Assembly: GCF_011682065.1 (NCBI RefSeq)
Contig: NZ_VUYU01000004.1
Coordinates: 124,001-188,000 of the forward strand
DNA: 64,000 nt
Reading direction: 5' to 3'
Origin: Massilia rubra
GTDB lineage: Bacteria; Pseudomonadota; Gammaproteobacteria; Burkholderiales; Burkholderiaceae_D
The translations under genes were made by a program, and so were the position numbers. The notes under the pieces are model-generated. The model worked only from the letters and a program-made list of their open reading frames with translations, was not told the origin of the DNA and made no database searches. Positions 8,727-17,584 of the stretch are shown here, one piece after another. Position 1 is the stretch's first letter. Each line of letters opens with the position of its first letter.

Positions 8727-10319
8727 ATGTTATATAACGTCAATATCAGCACCCGCCTGATGATCCTGACCGGCACCTTGCTCACCGCGCTGGCCGTGGT
8801 GGGCCTGGTCGCCCTGCGCGGATTATCCGCCAGCAACGAGAGCATGCGCACCATTTATGAAGACAGCACCGTGCCCCTGGTCAGCCTGGGCGAGGTGCTG
8901 GGCGATATGTATCGCTCGCGCACGCTGGTGATCGGCGGCATGGGGGCGGAAAATTCGGAGGCGGCCGAACTGTCCTACCGCGAGGTGGCGAGCGTCAACG
9001 CCAAGTTGAAGGCGAGCCTGAACAGCTACAAGCGCTCGCTGCAGTCGAGCGACGCGAAAGCCCAGGCCGGCGTCTTCGAAACGGCCTGGGAGCAGTATGC
9101 CGCCGCCGGTGACAAGGTCATCACCCTGGCCAAGAGCGGCGACTACGAGGCGGCCAGCGCCCAGCTCAAGGTCGACTCCGAAAAGAAGTTCGAAGCGGCC
9201 CGTTCAGCCCTGCTGACCCGCATGGTGCGGCAAAAAGGTGAAGCACAGGCCGCCTTTGCGGCCGCCGACAAGTCGAGCGCGACCACACGCACCTTGATGC
9301 TGGCGACCCTGGGCCTGGGCCTGGTGCTCGGTGCGTTTCTGTCGTACATCGTGATCGATTCCATCAAGAAACCTTTGCGGCGCGCGGTCGAAGTGGCCAA
9401 CCGGGTCGCCACGGGCGACCTGAGCGAACATATCGAAGTGACCTCCACCGATGAAACCGGCCAGTTGCTGGCGGCCCTGCGCGACATGGACGCCAGCCTG
9501 GAAAAAACCATCGGCAAGGTGCGCGAGGGCTCGGACCGGATCGTCACCGCCTCGCTCGAGATCGCCAGGGGCAATATGGACCTGTCCGGCCGCACCGAAC
9601 AGCAGGCCAGTTCGATTGAAGAGACCAGCGCCTCGATCATGGAATTGACCGACACCGTCAGGCGCAACGGCGACAACGCGCGCCAGGCCAACCAGCTGGC
9701 GCTGAGCGCCTCCGAGGTGGCGGAAAAAGGCGGCGCCGTGGTGTCGGAAGTGGTCTCGACCATGCGTTCGATCAACACGTCCTCGCGCCGCATCGTCGAC
9801 ATCATCAGCGTCATCGACGGGATTGCCTTCCAGACCAACATCCTGGCCCTGAACGCGGCGGTCGAAGCGGCGCGCGCCGGCGAACAGGGGCGCGGTTTCG
9901 CGGTGGTGGCCTCCGAGGTGCGCAACCTGGCGCAGCGCTCGGCGGCGGCGGCCAAGGAAATCAAGACCCTGATCGAAGATTCGGTCGACATGGTCGAAGC
10001 CGGCACCCGCCTGGTCGACCAGGCCGGCACCACCATGAACAATGTGGTGTCCAGCGTGCAGAAAGTGACCGACATCATGAAAGACATCGTGTCGGCCAGC
10101 CAGGAGCAGACCGCCGGGATCGAGCAGATCAACCAGGCCATCATCGAGATGGACCAGGTGACCCAGCAAAATGCCGCGCTGGTCGAGCAGGCCGCCGCCG
10201 CCGCCCAGTCCATGCAGGAAGACGCGGCCGCGCTGGCCCAGGTGGCGCAAGCGTTCAAGCTCAGCTCGACCGCGGCGCCCCCGGTGGCGGGGCGGGGCGT
10301 GCTGGCGTTGGCGCGCTAA
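8727..10319 (+). CDS. Methyl-accepting chemotaxis protein
   Basis: 530 residues. TM1 about 10-30, periplasmic four-helix-bundle-type sensor (about 31-188), TM2 about 190-215, HAMP (about 213-265), and cytoplasmic signalling domain with the conserved hairpin tip [20 protein letters not shown] followed by [19 protein letters not shown]. No CheB/CheR-docking pentapeptide is present at the C terminus. There is no obvious Shine-Dalgarno before ATG 8727. It follows a PstS-like binding protein. It converges on the EamA transporter gene, and the two stop codons overlap. Confidence 0.92.
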   Translation: MLYNVNISTRLMILTGTLLTALAVVGLVALRGLSASNESMRTIYEDSTVPLVSLGEVLGDMYRSRTLVIGGMGAENSEAAELSYREVASVNAKLKASLNSYKRSLQSSDAKAQAGVFETAWEQYAAAGDKVITLAKSGDYEAASAQLKVDSEKKFEAARSALLTRMVRQKGEAQAAFAAADKSSATTRTLMLATLGLGLVLGAFLSYIVIDSIKKPLRRAVEVANRVATGDLSEHIEVTSTDETGQLLAALRDMDASLEKTIGKVREGSDRIVTASLEIARGNMDLSGRTEQQASSIEETSASIMELTDTVRRNGDNARQANQLALSASEVAEKGGAVVSEVVSTMRSINTSSRRIVDIISVIDGIAFQTNILALNAAVEAARAGEQGRGFAVVASEVRNLAQRSAAAAKEIKTLIEDSVDMVEAGTRLVDQAGTTMNNVVSSVQKVTDIMKDIVSASQEQTAGIEQINQAIIEMDQVTQQNAALVEQAAAAAQSMQEDAAALAQVAQAFKLSSTAAPPVAGRGVLALAR

Positions 10320-11187
10320 GCGTCACGGACGGCGTTTGGCGCTCTGGCGCGCGCCGACAGCACGATGGCGCTGACGATCAGCGCCGCGCCGGCCAGCATG
10401 CGCGCTGACGGCTGTTGCGCGAACAGCCACCAGGCGCAGGCGATCGCGTACACCGGTTCGAGCGCGATGATCATGCCCGCGCTACGGGCATGCAAGCGTT
10501 CCAGGCTCTTGACGAACAGGTAGTGCGCCAGGCCCGTGCAAAATACCCCCAGTAACCCCAGGTAAAACCAGTCCAGCCGGGTCGGCGCGCCCAGGCTGGC
10601 GGCCGCGAAGGGCGCCACGGCCAGCGCGACCACGAGGTTTTGCCAGAACGCGAGCCCGAGCGCGTCCATCCCGCGCGCGGCTCGCCGGTTGGCCACCGCC
10701 AGCAGCGCGAACATCAAGCCCGACAGCACGCCCCACAACAGGCCAGCGGTGCCGGCCTCGCCCGCGTCGAACGAGGGCGTGACCAGTACCAGCCCCAGGG
10801 TGACCAGGGTCAGCAGGATTGCTTCGGCGCTGCCGATGCGCTCGCGGAACACCAGCATGTCGAGCAGCGCGATGAATGCCGGAAAGCTGGCGAAACCCAG
10901 GGTGGCCATCGCCACGCCGCCGACTTTCACGGCGACGAAAAAGCTCACCCAATGAGCGGCCAGCAGCAGGCCGCTGACGACCAGCATGCACAACTTGTAA
11001 CGGTCCAGGCCGCGCAGCAGCGGGCGCTGTCGGGCCAGCGCGAACAGGGCCAGCGCGGCCAGCGCGAACGCCGCCCGTCCGAACGTGATGACGGTGGCGT
11101 CGGCGCGGATCAGCGCGCCGAAGACGCCGGTCAGGCCGAACAGGAGCGCGGCGCTATGGGCCATCGCCAGCGCGCTGCGATGGGCGC

Positions 11188-11191
<4 letters not shown>
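10316..11191 (-). CDS. EamA/DMT-family transporter
   Basis: 291 residues assuming the TTG start at 11191, whose TTGA overlaps the stop of the phosphopantetheinyl transferase gene; ATG 11164 is the alternative. About ten hydrophobic helices form two EamA repeats, with typical motifs in the first half ([20 protein letters not shown]) and second half ([19 protein letters not shown]). Members export amino acids, metabolites or other small solutes across the inner membrane; the substrate cannot be read from the sequence. It is probably co-transcribed with the upstream gene. Confidence 0.85.
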
Positions 11192-12015
<824 letters not shown>

Positions 12016-12599
12016 CAGTTGCGCTTGCGTTATGGGGCTCGGAGGATTGGTGCGAGCCCGGCAATTGGAGAGGCCCCAAGTCTAGCAGAAGCGGGATGGG
12101 TGCAAGCAGCCGGCAGCGCGCAAGCGCATCCATCGCGGACGCCAGGAATTCCCCCTCGTTGGTCGATTTTGCCGCCCGAGGCATCTATTCCTGCTGGAAG
12201 TATTGCGGACGCAGCCGTCGACCGGGTCACGCCCGGTCTGCCGGGAATCGATCACACGCCGCGAACCTCCAACCTTTAAGCCGCTTCATTTTGGGTGCGT
12301 TTCAATTGGGTAGGGATGCCATCGCCCCTCGACATCCCGATTGAAATTGAAAAAGGCCGGCGTCGAAAAGTCGAGGCTGCGGTGGCGGCTTGTGCAACAC
12401 TCAGCTGAGAAAAACGTTCGCTAAAACCGCTGATGACCACGAAATGTCGCGAAATTATTACAACATGCCTATGTAAAAAGAAATTTACATTTGCAATATT
12501 GACACGACTCTATAATTGCCAGTAGCGGAAACTGGTGCGGACGTGTAAGCCGCGCCGCTCTTGCCGCCGCACCCGATGCCAGCCTGAGGGAGAGACAAT
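12016..12599. other. 584-bp intergenic region, mostly featureless
   Basis: No convincing gene is seen on either strand. The right part (about 12400-12520) turns AT-rich and contains a perfect TATAAT at 12511-12516, but no well-placed -35 hexamer (TTGACA-like elements there have wrong spacing). This is the likely promoter zone for the small ORF or lectin transcription unit. Confidence 0.4.
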
Positions 12600-12791
12600 A
12601 TGCAGCCCATGGTCAAAGTCAGCACCTTGCGCGATTCTGTCGCGTTGGTGATCGGAAGGCGAAATTTTCCCCAAATGGCACTACGCCCCTCAAGACGGTC
12701 GCTAATGCGACAGAACCGACAGGAATACTCATCTATTCCCTGTCCGCCCGGTTCCTCCGCTGGAAAAGCAATTCAAGAAAATCGGTTCTAG
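12600..12791 (+). CDS. Small arginine-rich ORF, doubtful
   Basis: 63 residues with a good ribosome binding site (GAGGGAGAG, 8 bases upstream of ATG) about 85 bp downstream of the TATAAT box. Composition is Arg/Ser-rich, with no recognised domain, signal or membrane segment. It may be a leader ORF of the lectin transcript or spurious; the initiation signal is the main support. Confidence 0.3.
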   Translation: MQPMVKVSTLRDSVALVIGRRNFPQMALRPSRRSLMRQNRQEYSSIPCPPGSSAGKAIQENRF

Positions 12792-12979
12792 CGACATTCC
12801 AATGGAAAACAGCGCTGAATAGCGCGTGCAATCGTGTTTTTCATTAATCAAGAATATTTTATCAACGGGGCAGCGCCGTTCCGCTGCATTGAGCACGCAT
12901 ATCCATGCGCAGGCTGGCCATCAGCCCTTAGTCATTCAATGGGTAGATTTCGTGCTTTTCAGATATTCTGGAGGCAGTC

Positions 12980-13810
12980 ATGTCAAAAACCAGCAAGTTG
13001 GTCAATAATCTTCACCATGTCCAAAATCAATGGGGTGGCCAGGGTGCCGCGTGGAACGAAGGCGGCATGTGGGTGGTCGGCTCCCGTAGCGGCCAAAATG
13101 TCGTGGCGTTGAACATCAACTCGGCCGACAGCGGCAAAACCTTCACCGGCAGCGTGAAGTACGCCGGCGAGGGATCGATCGGTTTTAAGGCGACATTGAC
13201 CCAAAATAATACCTACGTGGTCGAAAACCAATGGGGTGGCGATGCCGCTCCGTGGCAACCGGGGGGCACGTGGGTCATCGGCTGCCGCGTCGGCCAGAGC
13301 GTGGTGGCTGTCAACGCCGAGTCCAGCGATGGCGGCAATACACTTGCAGGCAGCATGACCTACAGCGGCGAGGGCGCGATCGCATTCAAGAGTGAACTGG
13401 CGGACGGCGGCGTGTTCGCCGTCGAAAATCAATGGGGCGGGCCATCCGCTGCGTGGCACCAGGGCGGCGTATGGGTCATTGGCTCGCGCGACCAGGGCGT
13501 GGCAGCGGTCCAGATCAGCTCGGCCGACAACGGGCAGACGTTCACCGGCAGCATGACCTATGTCGGCGAAGGGCCGATCGGCTTCCGCGCCACCGCAGTG
13601 GCTGGCAATAACTATGTGGTGGAGAACCAATGGGGCGGCGCTTCAGCGCCTTGGACTGCGGGTGGCGTGTGGCTGATCGGCTCCCGCGGGGGTCAGAACG
13701 TTTCGGCGCTCAATATCACTTCCGGCGACGGCGGCAACTCCTTCAATGGCACCATGACGTATAGCGGCGAGGGCGAGATCGGATTCCGTTCGCTTATCCA
13801 GCCACAATAG
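12980..13810 (+). CDS. OAA-family (Oscillatoria agglutinin/MBHA-type) lectin, four tandem repeats
   Basis: 276 residues made of four copies of a unit of about 66 residues, each starting (V/E)NQWGGxxAxW and ending (Y)xGEGxIGF(K/R). Internal signatures VIGSRxGQNVVAxN and GxTFxGSMTY match the OAA/PFA/MBHA lectin family, whose beta-barrel repeats bind the branched core of high-mannose glycans. Four repeats is the MBHA-type two-barrel arrangement. There is no signal peptide; known members are also non-classical. A clear GGAGG precedes ATG 12980 and a hairpin follows the stop. Binding partners in this organism are unknown; self/non-self recognition, adhesion or defence against grazers are possibilities by analogy. 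Confidence 0.9.
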   Translation: MSKTSKLVNNLHHVQNQWGGQGAAWNEGGMWVVGSRSGQNVVALNINSADSGKTFTGSVKYAGEGSIGFKATLTQNNTYVVENQWGGDAAPWQPGGTWVIGCRVGQSVVAVNAESSDGGNTLAGSMTYSGEGAIAFKSELADGGVFAVENQWGGPSAAWHQGGVWVIGSRDQGVAAVQISSADNGQTFTGSMTYVGEGPIGFRATAVAGNNYVVENQWGGASAPWTAGGVWLIGSRGGQNVSALNITSGDGGNSFNGTMTYSGEGEIGFRSLIQPQ

Positions 13811-13850
13811 ATAGAGACTATGTAAATCAAGCGTCCGCCGGGGGCTAATG

Positions 13851-13872
13851 CCGTCCAGTGAAGACTGGACGG
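13851..13872 (+). terminator. Hairpin after the lectin gene
   Basis: Perfect 9-bp inverted repeat CCGTCCAGT / ACTGGACGG with a 4-base loop, followed by a short T-rich stretch (TATTTC), 41 bases after the lectin stop. It is a probable, rather weak intrinsic terminator that separates the lectin from the downstream cassette. Confidence 0.6.
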
Positions 13873-13971
13873 TATTTCATGAGATGGGAACCCGCCAATC
13901 TACAGCTTATTGAGCTTGAAGCCGGCTTGATAACTCCAGAGCAACGCGCGTCAAGGGAGACAAGAAAAATC

Positions 13972-15036
13972 ATGAAGACCACGTCGTTTGATTTCGAGAT
14001 GGGATCCCACACCATGCCGACGGATCCTGTCGAATTGCGGGGCAGGGAGAGAACGGACGGCAGAATGATCGTGCTCGATCGCGGCAAGAACGCCATCGAG
14101 CACAGGATATTTTCCGACATCTATGACTATTTCCGGGCCGGGGACTTGCTGGTATTGAATGACAGCTATATGTTGTCGAACACCCTGCAATTCACCTGCG
14201 GCGGCCAGGCGGCCACCGTCATCGTCTATGGCCACGAATCAGATCACAGCTGCATGGTCGAGGTTCGCCCACGGGAGTTGGCAAAAGCCGGCTTGGAATT
14301 GCGATCGGTCGATGACGAACAACTCAGCTGCATCTTGCTGGCGCCTTATCCGGATCATATCTGGAAGGCGAAGTTCGAACCGACCGCGCGGCTCATTCGC
14401 ACGCTTGAAGGCCACGGTACGCGCTCCGACGAGACAGTGCCGCTCAACCCCGGCCACTGGCAGGAAAATCCCGCCGCCTATCGATCGGTGTACGCTAAAT
14501 CGCCGGGCTCACTGGAGATACCTTCCGCAGGCCTGCATTTCTCCACCGGCTTACTCGACCGGATTGCCGCCAAGGGAGTGGAGTTCGCCTACGTCACCTT
14601 GCACGTCGGCAGCACCGAGGTGCTGGCCGTGCGCCACATCGACGCGGAACATGTCGAGGACCACCGGGTCAGGGAAGAGTTTTTCGAGGTCCAGGGCGAG
14701 TCGGCCGCCAAAATCAGCCGCGCCCTGGCCGAGGGGCGGCGCATCTTTGCCGTTGGGACAACCGTCGTGCGGACACTCGAATCGCTGGCGGCGAGCGGCC
14801 CGTCCAATCAGGTGATCATGCCTCAATCGGGCTGGACCGGTCTGTACATCTACCCCGGCTATCACTTCAAGATCGTCGACGCCCTGCTGACCAATCTGCA
14901 CCGGCCGCGTTCCAGCCACATCGTGCTCACCGCCGCATTCGCAGGCCAGGAACTGCTCATGCGCGGCTACGATGAACTGTTGAGCGTCGGCGGCTATGAA
15001 TTCGACATGTTCGGCGACTCCATGCTGATCGTTTAG
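13972..15036 (+). CDS. Divergent QueA-family (SAM:tRNA ribosyltransferase-isomerase-like) paralogue
   Basis: 354 residues from ATG 13972 (AAGGGAGA upstream), the usual QueA length of about 350; the longer frame to 13858 would start inside the lectin terminator. Family landmarks remain: LVLNDSY (QueA: VLNDTR), YAKSPGSLEIPSAGLHF (QueA: PTAGLHF), VTLHVGSTEV, RIFAVGTTVVRTLES, YIYPGYHFKIVDALLTN and FGDSMLI. Canonical QueA moves the ribosyl of S-adenosylmethionine onto preQ1 in tRNA and isomerises it to epoxyqueuosine. Here NDTR is altered and the middle region (about 70-160) is diverged, with no tgt, queC-F or queG/H genes nearby. Two flavoproteins follow 32 and 9 bases downstream. A different acceptor substrate is likely but unproven. 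Confidence 0.8.
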   Translation: MKTTSFDFEMGSHTMPTDPVELRGRERTDGRMIVLDRGKNAIEHRIFSDIYDYFRAGDLLVLNDSYMLSNTLQFTCGGQAATVIVYGHESDHSCMVEVRPRELAKAGLELRSVDDEQLSCILLAPYPDHIWKAKFEPTARLIRTLEGHGTRSDETVPLNPGHWQENPAAYRSVYAKSPGSLEIPSAGLHFSTGLLDRIAAKGVEFAYVTLHVGSTEVLAVRHIDAEHVEDHRVREEFFEVQGESAAKISRALAEGRRIFAVGTTVVRTLESLAASGPSNQVIMPQSGWTGLYIYPGYHFKIVDALLTNLHRPRSSHIVLTAAFAGQELLMRGYDELLSVGGYEFDMFGDSMLIV

Positions 15037-15068
15037 TCGGGAAATCAACGCTGCCGGGAGGATGGGAT

Positions 15069-16334
15069 TTGAAGAAGGCGATGCATCATATCGATACTGT
15101 CGTGATCGGCGCGGGCCAGGCCGGCCTGTGCATGAGCTATGTCCTGCAACGCGCGGGGCGTGAGCACGTCGTCCTGGAACAGGCGCAAGCGCTGGAGCAA
15201 TGGCGTTCCGCGCGCTGGGACAGCTTCAAGATCAATTCGCCGTTGGCCTTTTCGCGCCTGATGGGCCAGCGCGACGGCCTTCCGGACCGCCAGCGCGGCC
15301 TGGCCTTGCGCACTATCCTGGGCCTGTGGGACGACTGTATCGCACAACGTGCTTTCCCGATTCATGAGAAGAGCAAGGTGGTCGCCGTCGAACAGGCGCC
15401 CGATGGGGGGTTCCGGGTGCACGTCGAGAGGGAGGCGGGGTCGCACGTCTATCTTGCCAGGAATGTGATCGCGGCGCCCGGGACCTATCAACTTCCCAGG
15501 ATCCCCGCCTGCGCCGCGCGGATCGGCCCGCAGATCGAGCAGTATCGGGTCGGAACCTATACCAATCCTTCCACGGTGCGGGCCGGTTCGGTCCTGGTCG
15601 TCGGTGGAGGGCAGACAGGGGTGCAGCTCAGCGAGGAGCTGGCGCAGGCCGGCAGGCGCGTGTATCTGGCAACCTCCATGGTGAAGGGAACGCCGCGCAG
15701 CCATCGCGGCGAGGACATCATGTTCTGGCTGGAGAGAACCGGCTTGCTCGCGACGCCCAAGGAGGAGCTCACCGATCCCGGCGAGCGCCTGGAGCGCCTC
15801 CCCATCGTCGGGAGCGACCATGCGATTTCCCACCATTGCCTTGCGCGCATGGGCGTGACGCTGCTGGGCACGCTGCGCGGCATGTCGGCCGACGGTGAGC
15901 TGGCCCTGTTCGACAATAATCTCGATGAGCATATTCTCTTTGCCCAACAAGGCTACGATGAGCTGATCGGCCACATCGAGGATTGGATTGCGCGGCAAGA
16001 TGACGTCGTGCGCCTGGGCTTTGCCGCGCCCGTCGCGGAACCCGAATGGCGGCCGCATCAGCCATTGTCGGCATTGCCGCCGCCAACAGAGTTGAATCTG
16101 CGGCAAGCAGGCATCCACACCGTTATCTGGGCGACCGGCTGGCGCGCCGATTTGAGCTGGTTATTGATTGACGATGTGGTTCGGGCCTTGGACACGCATG
16201 GCTTGCCCCAGGCTTGCGATACCCCGGTCGACGGCTTCTTCTGGTTGGGCTTTCATTGGTTGCGCACGCGGGCCTCCGGCAGCGGCGCCGGTTTCCATCT
16301 CGATGCGCCCTACATCGCATCACGCCTGCGCTAG
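15069..16334 (+). CDS. FAD/NAD(P)-dependent oxidoreductase, flavin monooxygenase-like
   Basis: 421 residues. The TTG at 15069 is preferred because GGGAGG lies 7 bases upstream; ATG 15081 would be too far from it. N-terminal FAD-binding Rossmann motif VVIGAGQAGL (about 11-20), then RWDSFKINSP, a second nucleotide-binding motif VLVVGGGQTGVQ (about 177-188), and an ATGW motif near 357 typical of flavin-containing monooxygenase/CzcO-like enzymes. Such enzymes hydroxylate amines or other small molecules, or oxidise carbonyls, using NADPH and oxygen. It lies between the QueA paralogue and a DAO-type oxidase in one tight transcription unit. Confidence 0.85.
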   Translation: MKKAMHHIDTVVIGAGQAGLCMSYVLQRAGREHVVLEQAQALEQWRSARWDSFKINSPLAFSRLMGQRDGLPDRQRGLALRTILGLWDDCIAQRAFPIHEKSKVVAVEQAPDGGFRVHVEREAGSHVYLARNVIAAPGTYQLPRIPACAARIGPQIEQYRVGTYTNPSTVRAGSVLVVGGGQTGVQLSEELAQAGRRVYLATSMVKGTPRSHRGEDIMFWLERTGLLATPKEELTDPGERLERLPIVGSDHAISHHCLARMGVTLLGTLRGMSADGELALFDNNLDEHILFAQQGYDELIGHIEDWIARQDDVVRLGFAAPVAEPEWRPHQPLSALPPPTELNLRQAGIHTVIWATGWRADLSWLLIDDVVRALDTHGLPQACDTPVDGFFWLGFHWLRTRASGSGAGFHLDAPYIASRLR

Positions 16335-16343
16335 GGAGACCGC

Positions 16344-17564
16344 ATGACAGAGACGTTCGAGCATCTCGTGGTGGGCAAGGGCATGATCGGCGCCGCCGCC
16401 TTGCGCTATCTGAGCTGCGGTTCGCAGCGCGTTGCCGCCATCGGCCCCGATGAACCGGTGGACGCGGAGGCGCACGACGGTGTGTTCTCCAGCCACTACG
16501 ATCAGGGCCGCATCTGCACACAACTGAGCCGCGACCGGCTGTGGGGAGAGCTCACCCGGCAATCGATGTCGCGCTTTGGCGCCCTGGAAGCGGCCAGCGC
16601 CACGCATTTCTACCGTCCCGCAGGGATGCTCTATATCGCGCCTGCCGCGGACGTGCGGGCCATCGCGGCACTGGCGCACGCGATGGCGGTTGAACACGTC
16701 TGGCCCGCGCGCCCGGACATGGCGGCGCTGTGCCCATCCGTCGCCCTGCCAGCCGGCCACGGGGCGCTGCTGGAGATGGCGCCGGCCGGCATCATCGACC
16801 CTCGCGCCCTGATCCGGAGCCAGCTGTCCATTGCCATGCGGCAGGGGGCCAGCGTCATCCGCGAAACGGTCGTCGCCGCTGAAAAGACCTCGGCGCACTG
16901 GACATTGACGACCGACCAGGGGCGGCAATTCACAGCGAAGAACATCTTGATCTGCGCAGGAGCGTATTCCAATTGCTTCGGTTTCTTCCGGCGGCAAATA
17001 GCCATCCGGGTCAAGTCGGAAACCACCATACTCGTCAAGGTCTCCGGCGCCGATGCGCAACGCTTGAGCGGCATGCCGGCAATCGCTTACCAGATCGATG
17101 CGCCACGGATCTCCGATGTCTATCTCACCCCGCCGCTGGTGTATCCCGATGGGAATATCTACATCAAACTTGGCGCCAATACCGATGAAGACGTGATTTT
17201 ACAAACCTTGGACCAGATGCAGCATTGGATGAAGCATGGATGCCGGCATCCACGACAGGATATGGTGCAGGCCCTGTGCGCATTGATTCCCGGCCTTGAC
17301 GTGAGCGCGGTTCAGGTCAAGCGCTGCCTGGTCACGTACAGCGATCACGGCAAGCCATATATCGATGCCCTGGGCAATGGCCTGTTTATCGCAACGGCTG
17401 GCAATGGTTCCAGCGCCGCCTGTTCCGACACGCTCGGCTCCCTGGCTGCCGACCTCATGCTGGAGCGGACGTGGCCCGCCGCATTCCAGCCCGCCGATTT
17501 TAGCGTCCGCCTGATGCCGGACTCCCCTGCTAACCCACGACTCCATCCAGGAGAACCCGGATAA
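16344..17564 (+). CDS. FAD-dependent oxidoreductase (DAO family)
   Basis: 406 residues, starting 9 bases after the monooxygenase-like gene. The N-terminal dinucleotide-binding segment VVGKGMIGAAALRYL, the DAO-type mid-region (PAGIIDPRALIRSQ, NILICAGAYSN) and the C-terminal GLFIATAGNGSSAACSDTLG segment define a glycine/sarcosine/D-amino-acid oxidase-like flavoenzyme. Substrate specificity cannot be deduced. The context suggests it oxidises an amine or amino-acid-derived intermediate made with the QueA paralogue and the monooxygenase. It ends 20 bases before the convergent Lnt-like gene. Confidence 0.85.
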   Translation: MTETFEHLVVGKGMIGAAALRYLSCGSQRVAAIGPDEPVDAEAHDGVFSSHYDQGRICTQLSRDRLWGELTRQSMSRFGALEAASATHFYRPAGMLYIAPAADVRAIAALAHAMAVEHVWPARPDMAALCPSVALPAGHGALLEMAPAGIIDPRALIRSQLSIAMRQGASVIRETVVAAEKTSAHWTLTTDQGRQFTAKNILICAGAYSNCFGFFRRQIAIRVKSETTILVKVSGADAQRLSGMPAIAYQIDAPRISDVYLTPPLVYPDGNIYIKLGANTDEDVILQTLDQMQHWMKHGCRHPRQDMVQALCALIPGLDVSAVQVKRCLVTYSDHGKPYIDALGNGLFIATAGNGSSAACSDTLGSLAADLMLERTWPAAFQPADFSVRLMPDSPANPRLHPGEPG

Positions 17565-17584
17565 ACGATGTTCAAGCCGGTTTC

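Noticed and set aside
12497-12516. Promoter from TTGACA plus TATAAT before the small ORF
   Set aside because: The two hexamers are only about 6 bp apart, too close for a sigma70 promoter; only the TATAAT is noted.
13858-13971. Longer start for the QueA-like protein
   Set aside because: The GTG lies inside the lectin hairpin; ATG 13972 gives family-typical length and has AAGGGAGA upstream.
13972-15036. Ordinary queuosine biosynthesis gene
   Set aside because: No tgt, queC, queD, queE, queF, queG or queH neighbours and key motif changes; annotated as a paralogue instead, pending a genome search.
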